Shown: in pieces, positions 11,444 through 23,023 of the stretch
Layout of the letters: each line of letters begins with the position of its first letter
Numbering within the stretch: the first letter of the stretch is position 1
DNA from: Pseudopyrenochaeta lycopersici
Lineage: Eukaryota; Ascomycota; Dothideomycetes; Pleosporales; Pseudopyrenochaetaceae
NCBI GenBank assembly: GCA_003313425.1
Contig: NHZP01000004.1
Span: 1,302,001 to 1,366,000 of the forward strand
Direction: 5' to 3'
DNA: 64,000 bases
Notes under the pieces: generated by a model
Seen by the model: the letters and a program-made list of their open reading frames with translations, nothing else
Database searches by the model: none
What the model was told of the DNA's origin: nothing
Translations under genes and position numbers: made by a program

Positions 11444-12917
11444 TTAAACCTTGACAAACAACTGCCACTTGGCAATATACATTCTGGTAATTAGGAACAT
11501 AGCCGTTCCAGCCAGAAGCATGACACCCGCGAACACATTCAATCCCCAATATTTTCCATTATTGTGATCAACAATAGCCCCTGCAATTGGGTTGCCAACG
11601 AGGCCCGCGAACGAGACGCAGGCAAATGTGACACCAACTCGCACCCCAATTTGCTCGACGTTTGAAATTTGCGCCACTTGTGCTGGTAACAGGGCAACGT
11701 AGGCGCCGGATGCGAAGCCGTAGAGTGCGGCAAATGCGATGTATGCTGCATTGCTAGAGGCAGGAAGACCGAGAGCGAGGACGATGATTCCCGCGACAAG
11801 ACACCAGAGTGATTGCATGTTGAATTTTCCGACCTTGTCTGCGAGAGCACCAGGGATAATACGACCGAATATGCTGCAGTTATGTGAACCAGTATCCGAG
11901 CAAGAACAAAGGAATTATACTTACCTAGCAGCATTCAGAATGGGTAGCAGATATGTTGCGAGATGTAATGACATGCCGTCTGAAATCGCCTGAACTTCGA
12001 TGAAGTTGATAGGAATGAAAATGGCCATGAAGAAAAGAAAGGAAGAAGTTGTCACAAGCACAAACCTGAGGTCTTGGAAGGGTTCCAGAAAGACTTTGAG
12101 CACGAATGGTCGGGGTTTAGGTGGGAGTCGGGATTTAACAGTGAGAGTAGCGACACACATCAGGCCCAATATTAAAAATCCAATGACGCGCATCGTCCAG
12201 CCGTAACCAATGTCAGGGATAAGGTGGGACGCCATGATGGGAAGGATAATCCCACCGAGCCCACTTCCAGCCGCCATGATTCCAAACGCCAGGCCTCTTT
12301 TCTTCAAGAACCAGGTCGGGATACTGTTTGTCCCAGCTTGGAAAATGCAGTTCAGACCCAAAGGACTGCAAACCCCTTGGGCCAGGGCGAACTGCCAGAA
12401 TTCGGTGCAGAGGCTGGTCATCACTAGATTCAAGCGCTGCGTCAGTATTTGGTTCTCGAGTGCACTTTGTACATGCGTGTCACCTACTGAGACCGAGAAC
12501 ATGGAAAAAGGTTCCAAAAACGAGAAGATACTTCGGGCCATAATTATCGTTGACCCAGCCGACGATGGGCCCTGGCAGGAACATGACGAAGATCTCCAGC
12601 GAGGGGATCCATGCGATTGTTGAAGGGGAGTATTGGCGGAGTTGATTCATCTGGTAGTAGTTCTGGAAGACGCCCAAGCAGTTCAGCCATCCAAACGAAC
12701 AGAACAGACAACAGAAACCTCCGAGCAGACAGAGCCAGGCATCTCTACCTCCATCAGGAAATTGGCTTGGGTGCCATGGGTTCACAGCCTCCGGCACTGG
12801 TGCAGGTTGAAGTGATTCAGCCTGCTTCTCATCGGTTGATGGTTGCTCGATATCAGGACGTGTGTTTTGTTGCTTCTCTTCGTCCACGGACGGCGTCGAG
12901 CTCGATATTGGCGACAT
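11444..12917 (-). CDS. MFS transporter, monocarboxylate-porter (MCT) type
   Basis: Polytopic membrane carrier of the major facilitator superfamily. Exons are 12917-12488, 12423-11925 and 11873-11444 (452 aa; introns 64 and 51 nt). The N-terminal ~50 residues are hydrophilic and rich in S, E and Q. F-P-D-G-G-R-D-A-W leads into the first membrane segment, the D-G-G-x-x-A-W signature of fungal MCT-like proteins. About twelve hydrophobic helices follow, with a large central loop (R-L-P-P-K-P-R-P) and a loop motif G-R-I-I-P-G-A-L-A-D-K-V-G after the second splice. The donor inside G-L-M gives the continuous G-L-M-M-T-S. Substrates of such proteins range from carboxylates to riboflavin; nothing here decides it. 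The Zn2Cys6 gene lies downstream on the same strand. Confidence 0.92.
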
Positions 12918-14341
12918 GCAGAAACAGCGTGGGCTATGTAAATGCCGAGAATATACGCTTTAAACTTGCGATTGGGCTCTCTTTTTAGGTTTGTGGGCTC
13001 TGGTGGTGGTGGAATATTGGGTACTTGAAGGAACTGAGACAAAGGAGCTAAAGCGGCTTAAGAACGGGCGCGGTCAAAAGGTACTGCAAGTCGCGCTATA
13101 GTACATCAGCCCTAATGCCCATAGGGTTTCCATTAAGGTAAGGCCGCAACGGCATCGTGTAGGAGAAGGCAGCCACCAAAGGTCTCGGTCTCGGTGCTCG
13201 CCCTCAGCCTTATGTCCGACTACCGAGGTGGCAACAATATTGTTATCTGCAATGGCCGGCCGTAAGTGGACTCACAGCGAGGAGACTATAGCGGTCCATG
13301 TGGAGACAGGAGTTCATCAACAGAAAGTTTTTTTTGTTATCGCCGACATTCACGATGTGCAAAGTTGGTACCCTGCAACTGGTAACGGAGAAGTCGGAGC
13401 TGAAACGTATGTCCGCACGATATCCGATACTGACTCGCGACTCAAAGTGTCAAGTTCGAAGTGATATTGTGTCATCCAAATGTCAGTTGACAATCTCCTC
13501 GTTGAATTGATCTTAAAGACTCCCATAAGAAGGATGAAAAAGGGCAAGGCGCTTCGGGGTCAATAACATGGCGCGATATCATCAGACTCAATGACAAGAC
13601 GTCGTTCGGCCATTACGCGGCTGTCTTCGACACGCTTTCGGACAGAAATCTTCGCCAATTTGCCCTCGTCATACATCAGTCTACTGCATTAGACATGTTC
13701 AAGATACATGGATGGCTTTGCGCGCTAGGTAAGGAAGGTAAGTAAGGGTGGGTGAAAAGACAAACTGTACCGATAGGCCTTGATTGACTAAAGAACATGG
13801 TGGACAGGGAGTTTGGAGGCCTAGCAAAATACTTGATGTGGAGAGTTTGTCGAGACTGTCGAGACCCCTCAATTGTATGCTTTGGTTGATGGGATTGCGG
13901 GTTCGGTTGCTTGGGTTGGCGCACAGACACCTCAAGCTTTCCATTTTGCCATTCATTTCACTGCACTCCTCACTAACAAACCGCTTGTACGCGCACACTC
14001 CCGCCATCGACCTGCTTCCGTCACTATACATTCCATCACTCTCTCATTCTCTAGGGAGCTTGCCTGCATATCGCCAGCTAATCCAACTACCGCAATCTCA
14101 TCTTTTGCCTCGGACTCGCATCTCATCCGCGGTTTTCCTTCGGTCCCTCCCACAGGCCCGGTTAGTCGCACGAGCTCAGCTCCTCGTAGCTGTACACATT
14201 GCTGATGTCGCCGCGCTTTGCGGTTGATAGGACTACCTTCATCTACTCCCGCGCCCTTAATTCAGGCCTCATTCAATCAGAGCAACAGATTCGCCCTAGT
14301 CGTCTCCCCTCCCAAGCCAGCTCCACATCCGTCTGCTCAGA
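12918..14341. promoter_or_regulatory. Upstream region of MFS and G3BP-like genes
   Basis: Besides the candidate gene at 13212-13824, this interval holds the promoter of the MFS carrier on one side. On the other, pyrimidine-rich DNA at about 13950-14340 is probably the promoter and 5' UTR of the NTF2/RRM gene. Open frames on both strands at 13.7-14.3 kb overlap each other and look non-coding. Confidence 0.35.
13212..13824 (+). CDS. Candidate small four-exon gene, function unknown
   Basis: Proposed exons are 13212-13261, 13448-13481, 13530-13737 and 13808-13824, giving 102 codons with consistent phases. The first donor is GTAAGT. The first acceptor follows a CTGAC-like branch site, the third donor is GTAAGT, and the last intron contains TTGACTAAAG. 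The 208-nt third exon has protein-like content (I-T-W-R-D-I-I-R-L-N-D-K-T-S-F-G-H-Y). I recognise no family. It would be divergent from the MFS gene, 294 bp away. A competing frame at 13228-13464 is also open, so the model is provisional. Confidence 0.33.
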
Positions 14342-16062
14342 ATGGCAACCACCGAGTCGTCTGGCCCTGTCAACGGCAATTACGCGCCACAAGGTTACGA
14401 GAACAGCTATGCTACCGGCGCCTCCAACTTCACACCTTCGCAGCAACCGACCAGCCAGCCCGCAGAACAAGCCGCCGCCTCTGAGATTCCCAAGGATGAG
14501 GTAGGATGGTACTTCGTCGAACAGTACTATACCACTCTCAGCAAGAGCCCCGACCGACTTTATGTATGTGCCCTCGCGCCACAACGCTTCTCGAGAAGAT
14601 TTGCGACTGACTCAATTGCAGCTCTTCTACAACAAGCGCTCCCAATACGTCTCTGGCGTGGAGGAGGACAAGGTCAGCGTCTGCTCGGGCCAGAAGGTAA
14701 GTTGATCTGCGTTGAAAGCATCCACGTGGAGCTGACGAGCCCATAGGCGATCAACGAGCGCATCAAGGAGTTGGACTTCAAGGACACCAAAGTCCGCGTG
14801 ACCAATGTCGATTCACAGGGCTCCGATGCCAACATCGTCATCCAGGTTATTGGAGAGATCTCCAACCAGGGCCAGCCGCACAAGCGCTTCGTGCAAACCT
14901 TCGTCCTCGCCGGCCAGACTAACGGCTACTTCGTTCTCAACGACATCTTCCGCTATCTGGCCGAGGAGCCCGAGGAGGAGGAAGAGCTCCAGCAAGAGCC
15001 TGATGAACCTGCCAATGGCGTGCAAGAGCCTGCTGCCACCACCACTGTCCCGGAGACTGAGGCTCTGAGCCAGAGTGAGGAGCCCGCGATAAGCGAGGAG
15101 GATTTGGACAAGGTTGATGAAAAAGTCGAGGAGGCTGCGAAAGAGGAGCCCGCCGCTGAGGAAACTGTGCCTGCTGCCTCAACAGAACAGGTTCAGGCAG
15201 AGGCCGAACAGCCGAAAGTTGAAGAAGCACCAGCAGCTGTTGAGGAAGCATCCACCAAGGAGGCTGCTCCTGCTGTGAAGGAACCCACCGAGGCTGAAAA
15301 GCCCAAATCTTCTGCCCCGGCCGCCGCAGCCAAGGCTGCCCCTGTTGCGATGCCAGCTGGCCCACCAAAGCCTGCCGCGCCGAGAACATGGGCCAGTCTT
15401 GCAGCCTCCGCGCACAAGGTTGCCACTCCCGTTGTCACCGCACCGGCTGCTCAGCAAGTCCCTTCGCAACCCAAGGTCGCTGCTCCCACTCAGCCCGCAC
15501 CTGCGGCGCCTGCCCAAAGTTCGGCAGCGCGTGATCAGTCACCGGCAGCGAGCCAGGGTGAGGCAACCGGCTGGCAAAATGTGACTGGACACAAGAAGGA
15601 GCAGTCTCGTGCTCAGACCCAGGGACCCCCCGTCGATGCCGACCAGAAGCGCGCATACATCAAAAATGTCTACAGCCAGGTTGAGGAAGGCGCCCTGAGG
15701 GCTACGCTGACCAAGTATGGCGAGATCGAGTATCTTGACATTAGCCGCCCCAAGGTAAGCCAATATTTGCTGTTGACACAGTTACAAAGCTAATTCGCGT
15801 GCAGAACTGTGCTTTCGTCGATTTCAAGACGCCTGCTGGTTTCCAAGGCGCCGTTGGTGCCAATCCCCATACCGTAAACGGCGTTGAGCTCAAGATCGAA
15901 GAGCGCCGTCAGCGCCCTGAGCAGTTCCGAGGAGGCTTTTCTCGCGGCGGCGCTCCCCGTGGTCGTGGCGGCGCCGGCGGCCAGGCCCCTCGAGGCGGTT
16001 TCCCACCACGCGGTCGAGGTGGACCTGTCCGTGGTGGCCGAGGTGCCGCCCAGGAGGCATGA
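14342..16062 (+). CDS. G3BP/Nxt3-like NTF2 and RRM domain protein
   Basis: Cytoplasmic RNA-binding protein of the G3BP family, whose yeast relatives (Bre5, Nxt3) are cofactors of a ubiquitin protease and join stress granules. Exons are 14342-14563, 14622-14696, 14747-15754 and 15805-16062 (520 aa; introns 58, 50 and 50 nt). The NTF2-like fold spans about residues 50-175: V-G-W-Y-F-V-E-Q-Y-Y-T-T-L, L-F-Y-N-K-R-S-Q-Y-V, and F-V-Q-T-F-V-L-A then Y-F-V-L-N-D-I-F-R-Y-L. A long E-, A- and P-rich linker follows. The RRM starts with R-A-Y-I-K-N-V-Y and contains C-A-F-V-D-F-K-T-P. The tail is a glycine/arginine-rich RGG region. Domain order NTF2, acidic/proline linker, RRM, RGG is diagnostic of the family. 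Confidence 0.95.
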
Positions 16063-16978
16063 ATGCGGACCACGCACTGATCGGGCCTTTCCATTCTTCT
16101 GTTTTCCTTGCTCCGCCTTTACGAGTCAACGGCGACTCCTTTTCTTAACGACTCACGGCTTTAGCTATGTACTGTACTCGACCCCTTCAGCGCTTGTATA
16201 AAAGTCATCATACTTTTGAGGAAAAGTCTGGGCGTACGCGTTCATCCCTAGGGTATGATACCCTTGCATAGCGAGTGGTTTCTTCTTGCATGTTCTTTCT
16301 TGTACCCTTTATGTATCCGTTCAGCCCTATGTTTGGAACAACTTCTTTTACTTGTACGTGCGCATCTTTCAACACCTAATGTATGTGGATGGCAACTCGA
16401 CAGCCCCGGGGCTGGACACGAAACTATGGGACCCGGAAACAGGAGCTGGTGTTATGGGACACGGTGCAGCGTTGGTTCCACTTGTACAGCATGGCATGGG
16501 CGGCAAAAGGATGGGAGAGAAAGGTATTGTGCAGTTTGAGCAAGCAGAAATCGAAATGAACAAGCGTTATCACACTTGAGAGGAGTGTCTGGGATGTATG
16601 TGATTAGCTCAGATCGCGTCACCTGACAGTGCGTTGTGAGACATGATAGGGTGGTGGGCCCGTAAGCTACCTGAACCCGCGACGGCTTCATCAGGTTGCG
16701 TCTTGCCGCATCCTTCGCATGTGTGTACATGCCATCTGGTCAAAGACTGTCGATAGGCCCGACGTCACTCTTTTCCTCCTCTGTCACGCCGATACTCTGG
16801 CGCCTTTGTCGCGAGACTGAGGCCACAGCCCAAGCTTCGACGTGGGGTCTTGCGCGGGGCCGTCATCGCGCGTTAGGCACATCACCACCTTTGTACTCTG
16901 CTGAAGCCCACCCAAACCCCACTCCCAATCCTCTGCAACCTTCTCTTCAATACTGGATGCCCTTGAGAGGCTTTGATC
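16063..16978. other. 3' flank of G3BP-like gene and upstream region of GTPase gene
   Basis: About 900 bp between two tandem plus-strand genes. Open frames at 16255-16579 overlap in several frames and show no domain. The last few hundred bases are presumably promoter and 5' UTR of the septin-like gene. Confidence 0.4.
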
Positions 16979-19575
16979 ATGCGGCCGCTACCGGGCGGTG
17001 ACGCCCTTCCCCCCTCCGCGAAGCCGCGGTCCCGAAAGTCCAGCGTCGATCATCCCGCCGGCCCGTCATGTAATGTCCCCACCGCCTTCTTCATGAAGCG
17101 CGAAGAAGACTTGGAGCAGCCTTCGTCTGTCTGCCAGAGCACAGAAACAATAGGGAGATCGCGGGAGAGCACGTTTGGTGTGCAGAGTCTGGCCGATACG
17201 CTGGAAGCTGCGTTTGGTACCGAGAGCAGCACAGCGGGCACAAGTACGGAGAGTGGAAGCCACATAAAGTACCACCAGAAAGCAACTTCAAGATCAGCGT
17301 CACATAGTTCGTCAGCAGCCTCAGTGAAGCGGCCAGAAAGCTCCAGATCGTCTCCAGTGCGAAGTCTGAAGAGGAAGCTGTCCAGCCATGCCTCGTCCGT
17401 TCCCTTCACCCCGCCCAACGCCGAGGCGCTCTCTCCAATTGCCCCCTTGGCCATGTCTACCACGCCCAAATCGGCCTCCCTGCATTCTCTCAAGCTCTCT
17501 GACGAAGAGTCAACGCTCGATGAGGTCGCAAGTCAAGCCATCACCTCCAGCGGAGAGGAAGAGGAGGATGTCGATACACAGCCGGGTGCCGCGAGTAGCT
17601 TCCCACAGCTAGTCATGCCCAGCATACAGATGCCGACTAGAAGGCCCTTCACCACCAAGGGAAAGGCTATGGGAAAGCTGAAAGTAATGGTTGCTGGGAA
17701 GACAGGTACGTACTTTCCGTCGACGATGCACTGCGAGCGCCTGAGGCTATGGCACAGATGCTGATATGATAATGTAGGTATCGGGAAGACGTCTCTCATC
17801 CGATCTATAGTCCAACTCTGCGAAGACATTGTGCACGTAGACCCATTGTCTCCCTCCCAATCCTTCACTCAACCACCCCCACCTAAATCGAAGTCTAGGA
17901 GGACCAAGATAGAGCATGTAGGCACAACACGGATCACGGAAATCTATGCTAGTACCAAGCCATACCCACATTGGTGGACGGACATGGAGGAAAGCCGAGC
18001 ATCACGGAGGAGGAAGAGCAGCGCTGATACAGTGTTGGAGCGGAACATCTGCTTCGTGGACACTCCCGGCTTCTCTAACGACGCCTCAGAGAAGGAACAC
18101 ATTGATCTGGTTGTAAACTACGTTGAGTCGCTATTGTATCAAACATCATCAGTCACAACTCTGGAGGACAGCGACATGCTAGGCGTTGTCAGTGGCAGTG
18201 GTGGTGTTGCAATCGATGTGGTGCTCTATCTGTTACCACCAGGTAGGTTACACATAATTCACTTGTTGCCATCTGCGCTAATTTTGACGCAGATGAGGAC
18301 ATTTCGAGAGACTTCGACTTCATGGAACGTCTGTCAACTCTCACCAATGTCATTCCTGTCATTGCCAAGTCGGATACTATTTCAGCGCAGGATGCGGTTG
18401 CGCTCAAGACTTCTATCCTTGCTCGATTGCAGGCAACCTCGGTCAAACCCTTCTTCTTTGGCAAAGCCTTAGACGATGCACTACTCGCGGTTCAAGGGCT
18501 TTCTATTATTCTTCCGTTGTCAACGCTTCCACCTGCCTCCGCTCCTGATGCCCCGCCTGAAGCATCTCAATATCCCTTTGCAACTCCAACATACCCTTAC
18601 ACAATATCATCGACACTTGGATCAGATAACGAAAACATGGACGCATCGTTGCTCATGTCTCCTGACTATGTGCAACCCCTTCTTCCTTCTGAGCTTCCCA
18701 CTCTGGTCAATGAGGTGTTCGACCCTGAGTCTATTGCTTGGCTACGACATTCGGCGGCGAAGAGGTTTCTTGCATGGCGGCGCAGGACGAAGCTTCCTGG
18801 TGACTCTTTCATAGTACAGAGCCTACAACAGCCGCGTAGTCCGACAACGACTTCAGTGGGGCTTAACGGAGCCACTATGCACAGTAAAGAACTTGGCTCG
18901 TCTTATCCACAATACGCTAACTTACCTCCAGCGTCTGCAGCTTCCTCCCTCTTCTCCGCGACATCACCTTCTGGTGTACTCGTTCCGCGATCGGGGTCTC
19001 CTTTCTACGCCTCGAATTTGCAATCTCCTTTCCTCGCATCTTCTCCTTCATTAGCTAACTCAGAATTTCTCGACCACCCAGCCGACTTCTCACTTGCCCG
19101 GTATAATACCTATGCGCAAGGCGAGCAGCGGCTGACGGAAGTGCGAATAGCGAAGTGGGCAACGGACTTGCAGCGCAGCCTCCGCAACGAACGGGACAGA
19201 TTCGAGGAACTGCAGCGCAATGATAGAGCCAAATGGCTGCTCGAACGTGTAGGGGAAGAAGTATCAAGGGGAAATATCGTTGCGTCGCCCGGTGGCTCGC
19301 CGAGGGCGGAATGGGCTGTTGTTCGGCATGGCGATGAGAAGGCTAGCAAGACAGGGCAACGATATACCAAAGCTGTAGGACTGGACTCGCGAGATCCCCT
19401 CGGCCTGTGTAACCTGAGCGATGTTGTAAGGAGGAGAAGCTTCGTGCTTGTGAAGATTCTTGGTGGCATGAGTGTATTGGGCGCAGTGATTGTGGCTGTT
19501 GCTAGAACTTGTGGTATAGAGACAAGTCCGCCACAGGGTGGATGGTGGAGCTGGTTGACGAGTGGTACAGAGTAA
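16979..19575 (+). CDS. Septin-like P-loop GTPase with C-terminal membrane segment
   Basis: Exons are 16979-17705, 17778-18242 and 18293-19575 (824 aa; introns 72 and 50 nt). Residues 1-225 are serine-rich and low in order. The G1 loop A-G-K-T-G-I-G-K-T-S is split by the first intron. G3 is D-T-P-G-F-S-N-D and G4 is A-K-S-D, as in septins. Between G1 and G3 is an unusual polar insert (P-P-P-P-K-S-K-S-R-R). After the G domain comes a long S/P-rich region and a helix with charged repeats near residue 690. A hydrophobic stretch (V-L-V-K-I-L-G-G-M-S-V-L-G-A-V-I-V-A-V-A) follows just before the C-terminus and could anchor it in a membrane. It is a divergent septin-type GTPase, not one of the core septins. 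The function is unknown. Confidence 0.85.
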
Positions 19576-19770
19576 GGTTTCTTCTGAAAATCTTGTCCAT
19601 ACGGTTCATTCGGTGAAAGACGATGGGTTGAAGCGCTGGTATAATGGTTTGTTCGCTGGATATACCCACATTTCAACGGGGAATAGCTACTGATGTGCGG
19701 ATAGTGAATACGTGCTCTACTCAGTGACACCGATATAGATGCATAGCTTCTCTACTTCAATGGAATGTCT

Positions 19771-20070
19771 TCACTCACCACGCGTTCTTGAACTAAGGAA
19801 TCGACTGATGGCACGCGACCCAGTAGTGCGACCACGACCTGCGGCTCCGTTATTGCTGCCCCCTCCTATGCTTGTCCAAGTTCTGCCTGCATGGTCCTGC
19901 GCAACCATCGGGTCGTACATACTTTGCCACCTAGTGATGTCAGGCTCGTTGTGCCGTCCCAAAGCTGCTAAACCAAGTTAATCATGGCATTATCGTCGCC
20001 TCCCTATCAGAGCCAATACACTGATCCAGCCCACAGCCAGCACAAGTGCCTTCAACAAGCTTTCATCCAT
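19771..20070 (-). CDS. Candidate small two-exon gene, function unknown
   Basis: Proposed exons are 20070-20022 and 19964-19771 (80 aa), joined across a 57-nt intron that starts GTGTAT, has a GATTAAC branch site and ends TTTAGCAG. Residues 4-16 are hydrophobic (L-L-K-A-L-V-L-A-V-G-W-I). The second exon reads D-I-T-R-W-Q-S-M-Y-D-P-M-V and then a G/R/S-rich tail. I recognise no family. A short plus-strand start at 20111 lies only 40 bp away, so one of the two may be chance. Confidence 0.4.
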
Positions 20071-20364
20071 ACATCACACCCACGCTCTCATCAGCTCGCA
20101 TTGGCGCCCGATGTCTAGCTCAGGGCTTCTGCCGCAAATGACTACCCCTGTACCACCGTAAGCACGCAGCATCGCTGCCCTCAGTGCCCAGAGTCACCGC
20201 GGCAGTGCACGCCTGATGAGTACTGGTCTGGCCGGGGACTGCCGCTTTGTGAAGCGCACAAACACTGGATCGCGATCATACCAAGCCGCCAACTCCGGTG
20301 AGGAGAATAAGTTGGCTAGAAGCGCCCATGTCTGTGGAGACTCTACTGCCTTTTCGCCAATCTG

Positions 20365-20600
20365 CCGATGGACGATATGGCTTGCAGGATAAAGCTTGCA
20401 GGAGGATCTCCTCCCGCTTGTGAGTATTGGTAGCTACACTGTCCAGGCTTACGCCTCGTAATAAACCGCTAATCGTCAGTCTATGGATGAGCTATACGGC
20501 TGGCAAAAGAACCTCTTGCGGCTTGTAAACATCGGCAACGATGCTGATCACGATTGCGCCTCGTGACGAGCCTCTCATTACCAGTCGTAGGTGGATCAAA
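20365..20600. repeat. Diverged tandem duplication, unit about 105-120 bp
   Basis: The stretch from about 20362 to 20478 aligns with that from about 20479 to 20590. Matching blocks include GATATGGCTTGCAGGA with CTATACGGCTGGCAAAA, CGCTTGTGAGTATTGG with GGCTTGTAAACATCGG, and ACGCCTCGTAATA with GCGCCTCGTGACG. Many differences are C/T or A/G transitions, as expected of old repeat-induced point mutation, although ordinary decay would look similar. Alignment was by eye. Confidence 0.4.
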
Positions 20601-22039
20601 CTATGTATGGCGCAGTGAATCCAAAGACTGCGGCTATATTCATTGTGTTACTGCAGGAGAAGGGCCGTGGGGCTTGATTAGTAGACAGTGATGTGAGATT
20701 GTGCCAGCAACGATATTTTCATGGCGAAGCTATTGTGTAGGACAATTCAGATTGGACTTGATGGTACTGGGTACAGCGTCTGCTTGCTCCCGGCATCATG
20801 GTATGAAAAATGAATCGTGAATACATCTTTAGCCCCTGAAAGACCATCGCCGTCTGTGCTCGCAGCACTGCAGAATCTGCGCCCAACATCGCCACCAGTC
20901 TAGAGGCGCTGTTTGTCTCACAGTCCTCACTTGCACAGCTGCGTCCGCTGGTATTCGGGATCGCTATCACCATTCTCTAGATACGATTTGAGGTGCATTG
21001 ATATTGCCTATTCTTAATGCCTAGGCGACTAAACATCGGCCTCGCAAGTACGATTGGACAGTCTTCCATATCAGCCTAATCATCAGCGAGATGAAATGGT
21101 TGGGCCGCAGCTTCGCTGTTGCTGCGGGAGCACAGAAGGCTTCCCTATTATCTTAAGAAGGGCCGAAATATTTGCTTTGTGGGATTCACTTCGTTCCCAA
21201 CACGAGGAGTGCAGAATCGTGACGATGCTCTAGCCAATTTCCGCTAATGCGTGAACGGAGCTGTGAAGATTGGGTGCTGGTGCACCTTGATGGTGCTCGT
21301 TATATTTGAGGCGATTTGTAATCCGCATTTACATCCGCCGGCTAGTCCTTAGTACTTGACAAGAGGAGCGGAAGGATCCTCGGGCCTGACCGCTTCCCCT
21401 AGCGTGTGTTGGCACTAACGGTTGCGATGAGGTTCCTCGTGGGTTGTAGCGGGAAAGCGCGATCTAAAAGTCGGACCTATTCACATACGCGATGGTCATC
21501 ATGTACCAGTCCGGCAGCTTACAAGTGAGAGCGCTGTACATCGTAGGACAGGTTTTAATAGTGATGTACGGACGGATACCAGCTCCTGAGGTCTGTCAGT
21601 GGCCGCTTTCTATCTGAGCACTGCCTTATTGTGCACACATATTCATGTTCTTTGAGCTGAAAGGTGACGAAAAGCATCAATGTTCCGTGAAAATCCTTTA
21701 GCGGTTGCTTTGAAGCAATGAGATTGAAATACGTGGACTGTATCAAAAGTCTCCTGCAGTTCTACTTCAGAAGCGACCTTGAGCTGTAAGTTTGGACGGG
21801 AGTTTCAAAGAGAAACCGGGAGATTAGATGCGCACCTATAGTCAGTATTCTCACGAATCTATAATTACGTATTCAAATTCACAGAATCAAAGTGCTAGGG
21901 GAAAATGTATCCTGTGCCGGTAAGCTTCACCAAAGGAGCGGAACCGGACATCCGGCCTTAAAACACGCTCATATAGCCACGAATAATGCGGCTCATCCTT
22001 TGAACACTGTCAAAAAGCAAATAAAACTGACTAATACGC

Positions 22040-22300
22040 TCAAGCCTCAGAATCAAGGCCAAAAAAACAAGAATACGACGGCAATTCCCGTAAATGCACC
22101 AGTAACTTGCAGTATCGCCCCGTATCTTCTTCGCTAAGTCGAATAAGCGCCGCCTCATCTATTCCTCGATTCGAATAAACATAGGGAGTCATGTTATCAA
22201 GAGGCTGATATCGGAGTTCCCAGGAGTTGGCTTTCGGCATATCGGCTAGAGACGCCACAGTCAGTTCGTGCGTGCCGACACTAAGTTTCCGGTAAGCCAT
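22040..22300 (-). CDS. Orphan ORF, hypothetical
   Basis: An ATG-initiated frame of 86 codons whose first ~60 residues are mixed and protein-like (H-E-L-T-V-A-S-L-A-D-M-P-K-A). A different frame downstream reads a strong hydrophobic run (F-T-G-I-A-V-V-F-L-F-F-W-P, ~22100-22060). If a splice or an indel links them, the product would be a small tail-anchored protein. No family is recognised. Confidence 0.25.
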   Translation of the reverse strand: MAYRKLSVGTHELTVASLADMPKANSWELRYQPLDNMTPYVYSNRGIDEAALIRLSEEDTGRYCKLLVHLRELPSYSCFFGLDSEA

Positions 22301-23023
22301 GCTAGATCGAGGGAGCGTATGAGGTCGTTGATGTCAAGAGGGAAGTGCAGGGCGCGCACTGATTTGAGACGCGCAAATTAGAGAGGAACAGGGTTAAATA
22401 TCTAGACAAGATTGTTGCAACAGGAGCTCCTCAATGCAGCATTGTGCCTTAGCGTGGCACTGTATACAAGACGTGCTGTCCGAGCAGGGAAATTTGGCCC
22501 CGAGTGACGGGGGCGGCGCAAGACAGAGTGATTTTTTTTGGACTGCGAGACGGTAAACAGGAATAGAGACAACTATGATACCAACGTGCGCAGCGCTCGA
22601 CATGCGGGACGCCTAAGAACGCGATTCACATCGGAGATCTGGTGCAACACCAGCTGAAAAATTGTCATCCGATCTTGGAAAAGCATGGCATTCTTAATGG
22701 GTTTTGTAGTGTATGAATGGAACTTGGTGCGTAGGATTGCATATGCAAGCACCCGTGAATGAGTCAGATTGCCGAAATCGATCACTATTAGCGGCCGTGG
22801 TGTTGTAATTCCAACAGAAAGGCCGCATCTAGCGGCTTTGCCCGGTGAACTAGCCTTGGTGTTGTACACGATCTCCACATCAATCTCGCATGTCTGCTAC
22901 CGAAAGCCACCACGAGAGAAACGTGACGTGACGAAACTACCGGATTTAACCGTTGTGTGCCGAGCTTCACTTCACGGAGGTAGAACTAGATGCGGTTATG
23001 CTGCAGTATGGACAACAAAGGCT

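Larger units (their letters stand above)
20071..23023. other. Gene-poor interval
   Basis: About 2.9 kb without a confident gene. It contains the diverged tandem duplication and a short orphan ORF (22040-22300), and a possible exon start at 20111 followed by GTAAGC. I found no transposase or reverse-transcriptase motif and no terminal repeats. Confidence 0.4.

Noticed and set aside
14813..15763. Several minus-strand frames of 70-150 codons
   Set aside because: They are antisense to the G3BP-like gene, whose GC-rich linker suppresses stops in other frames.
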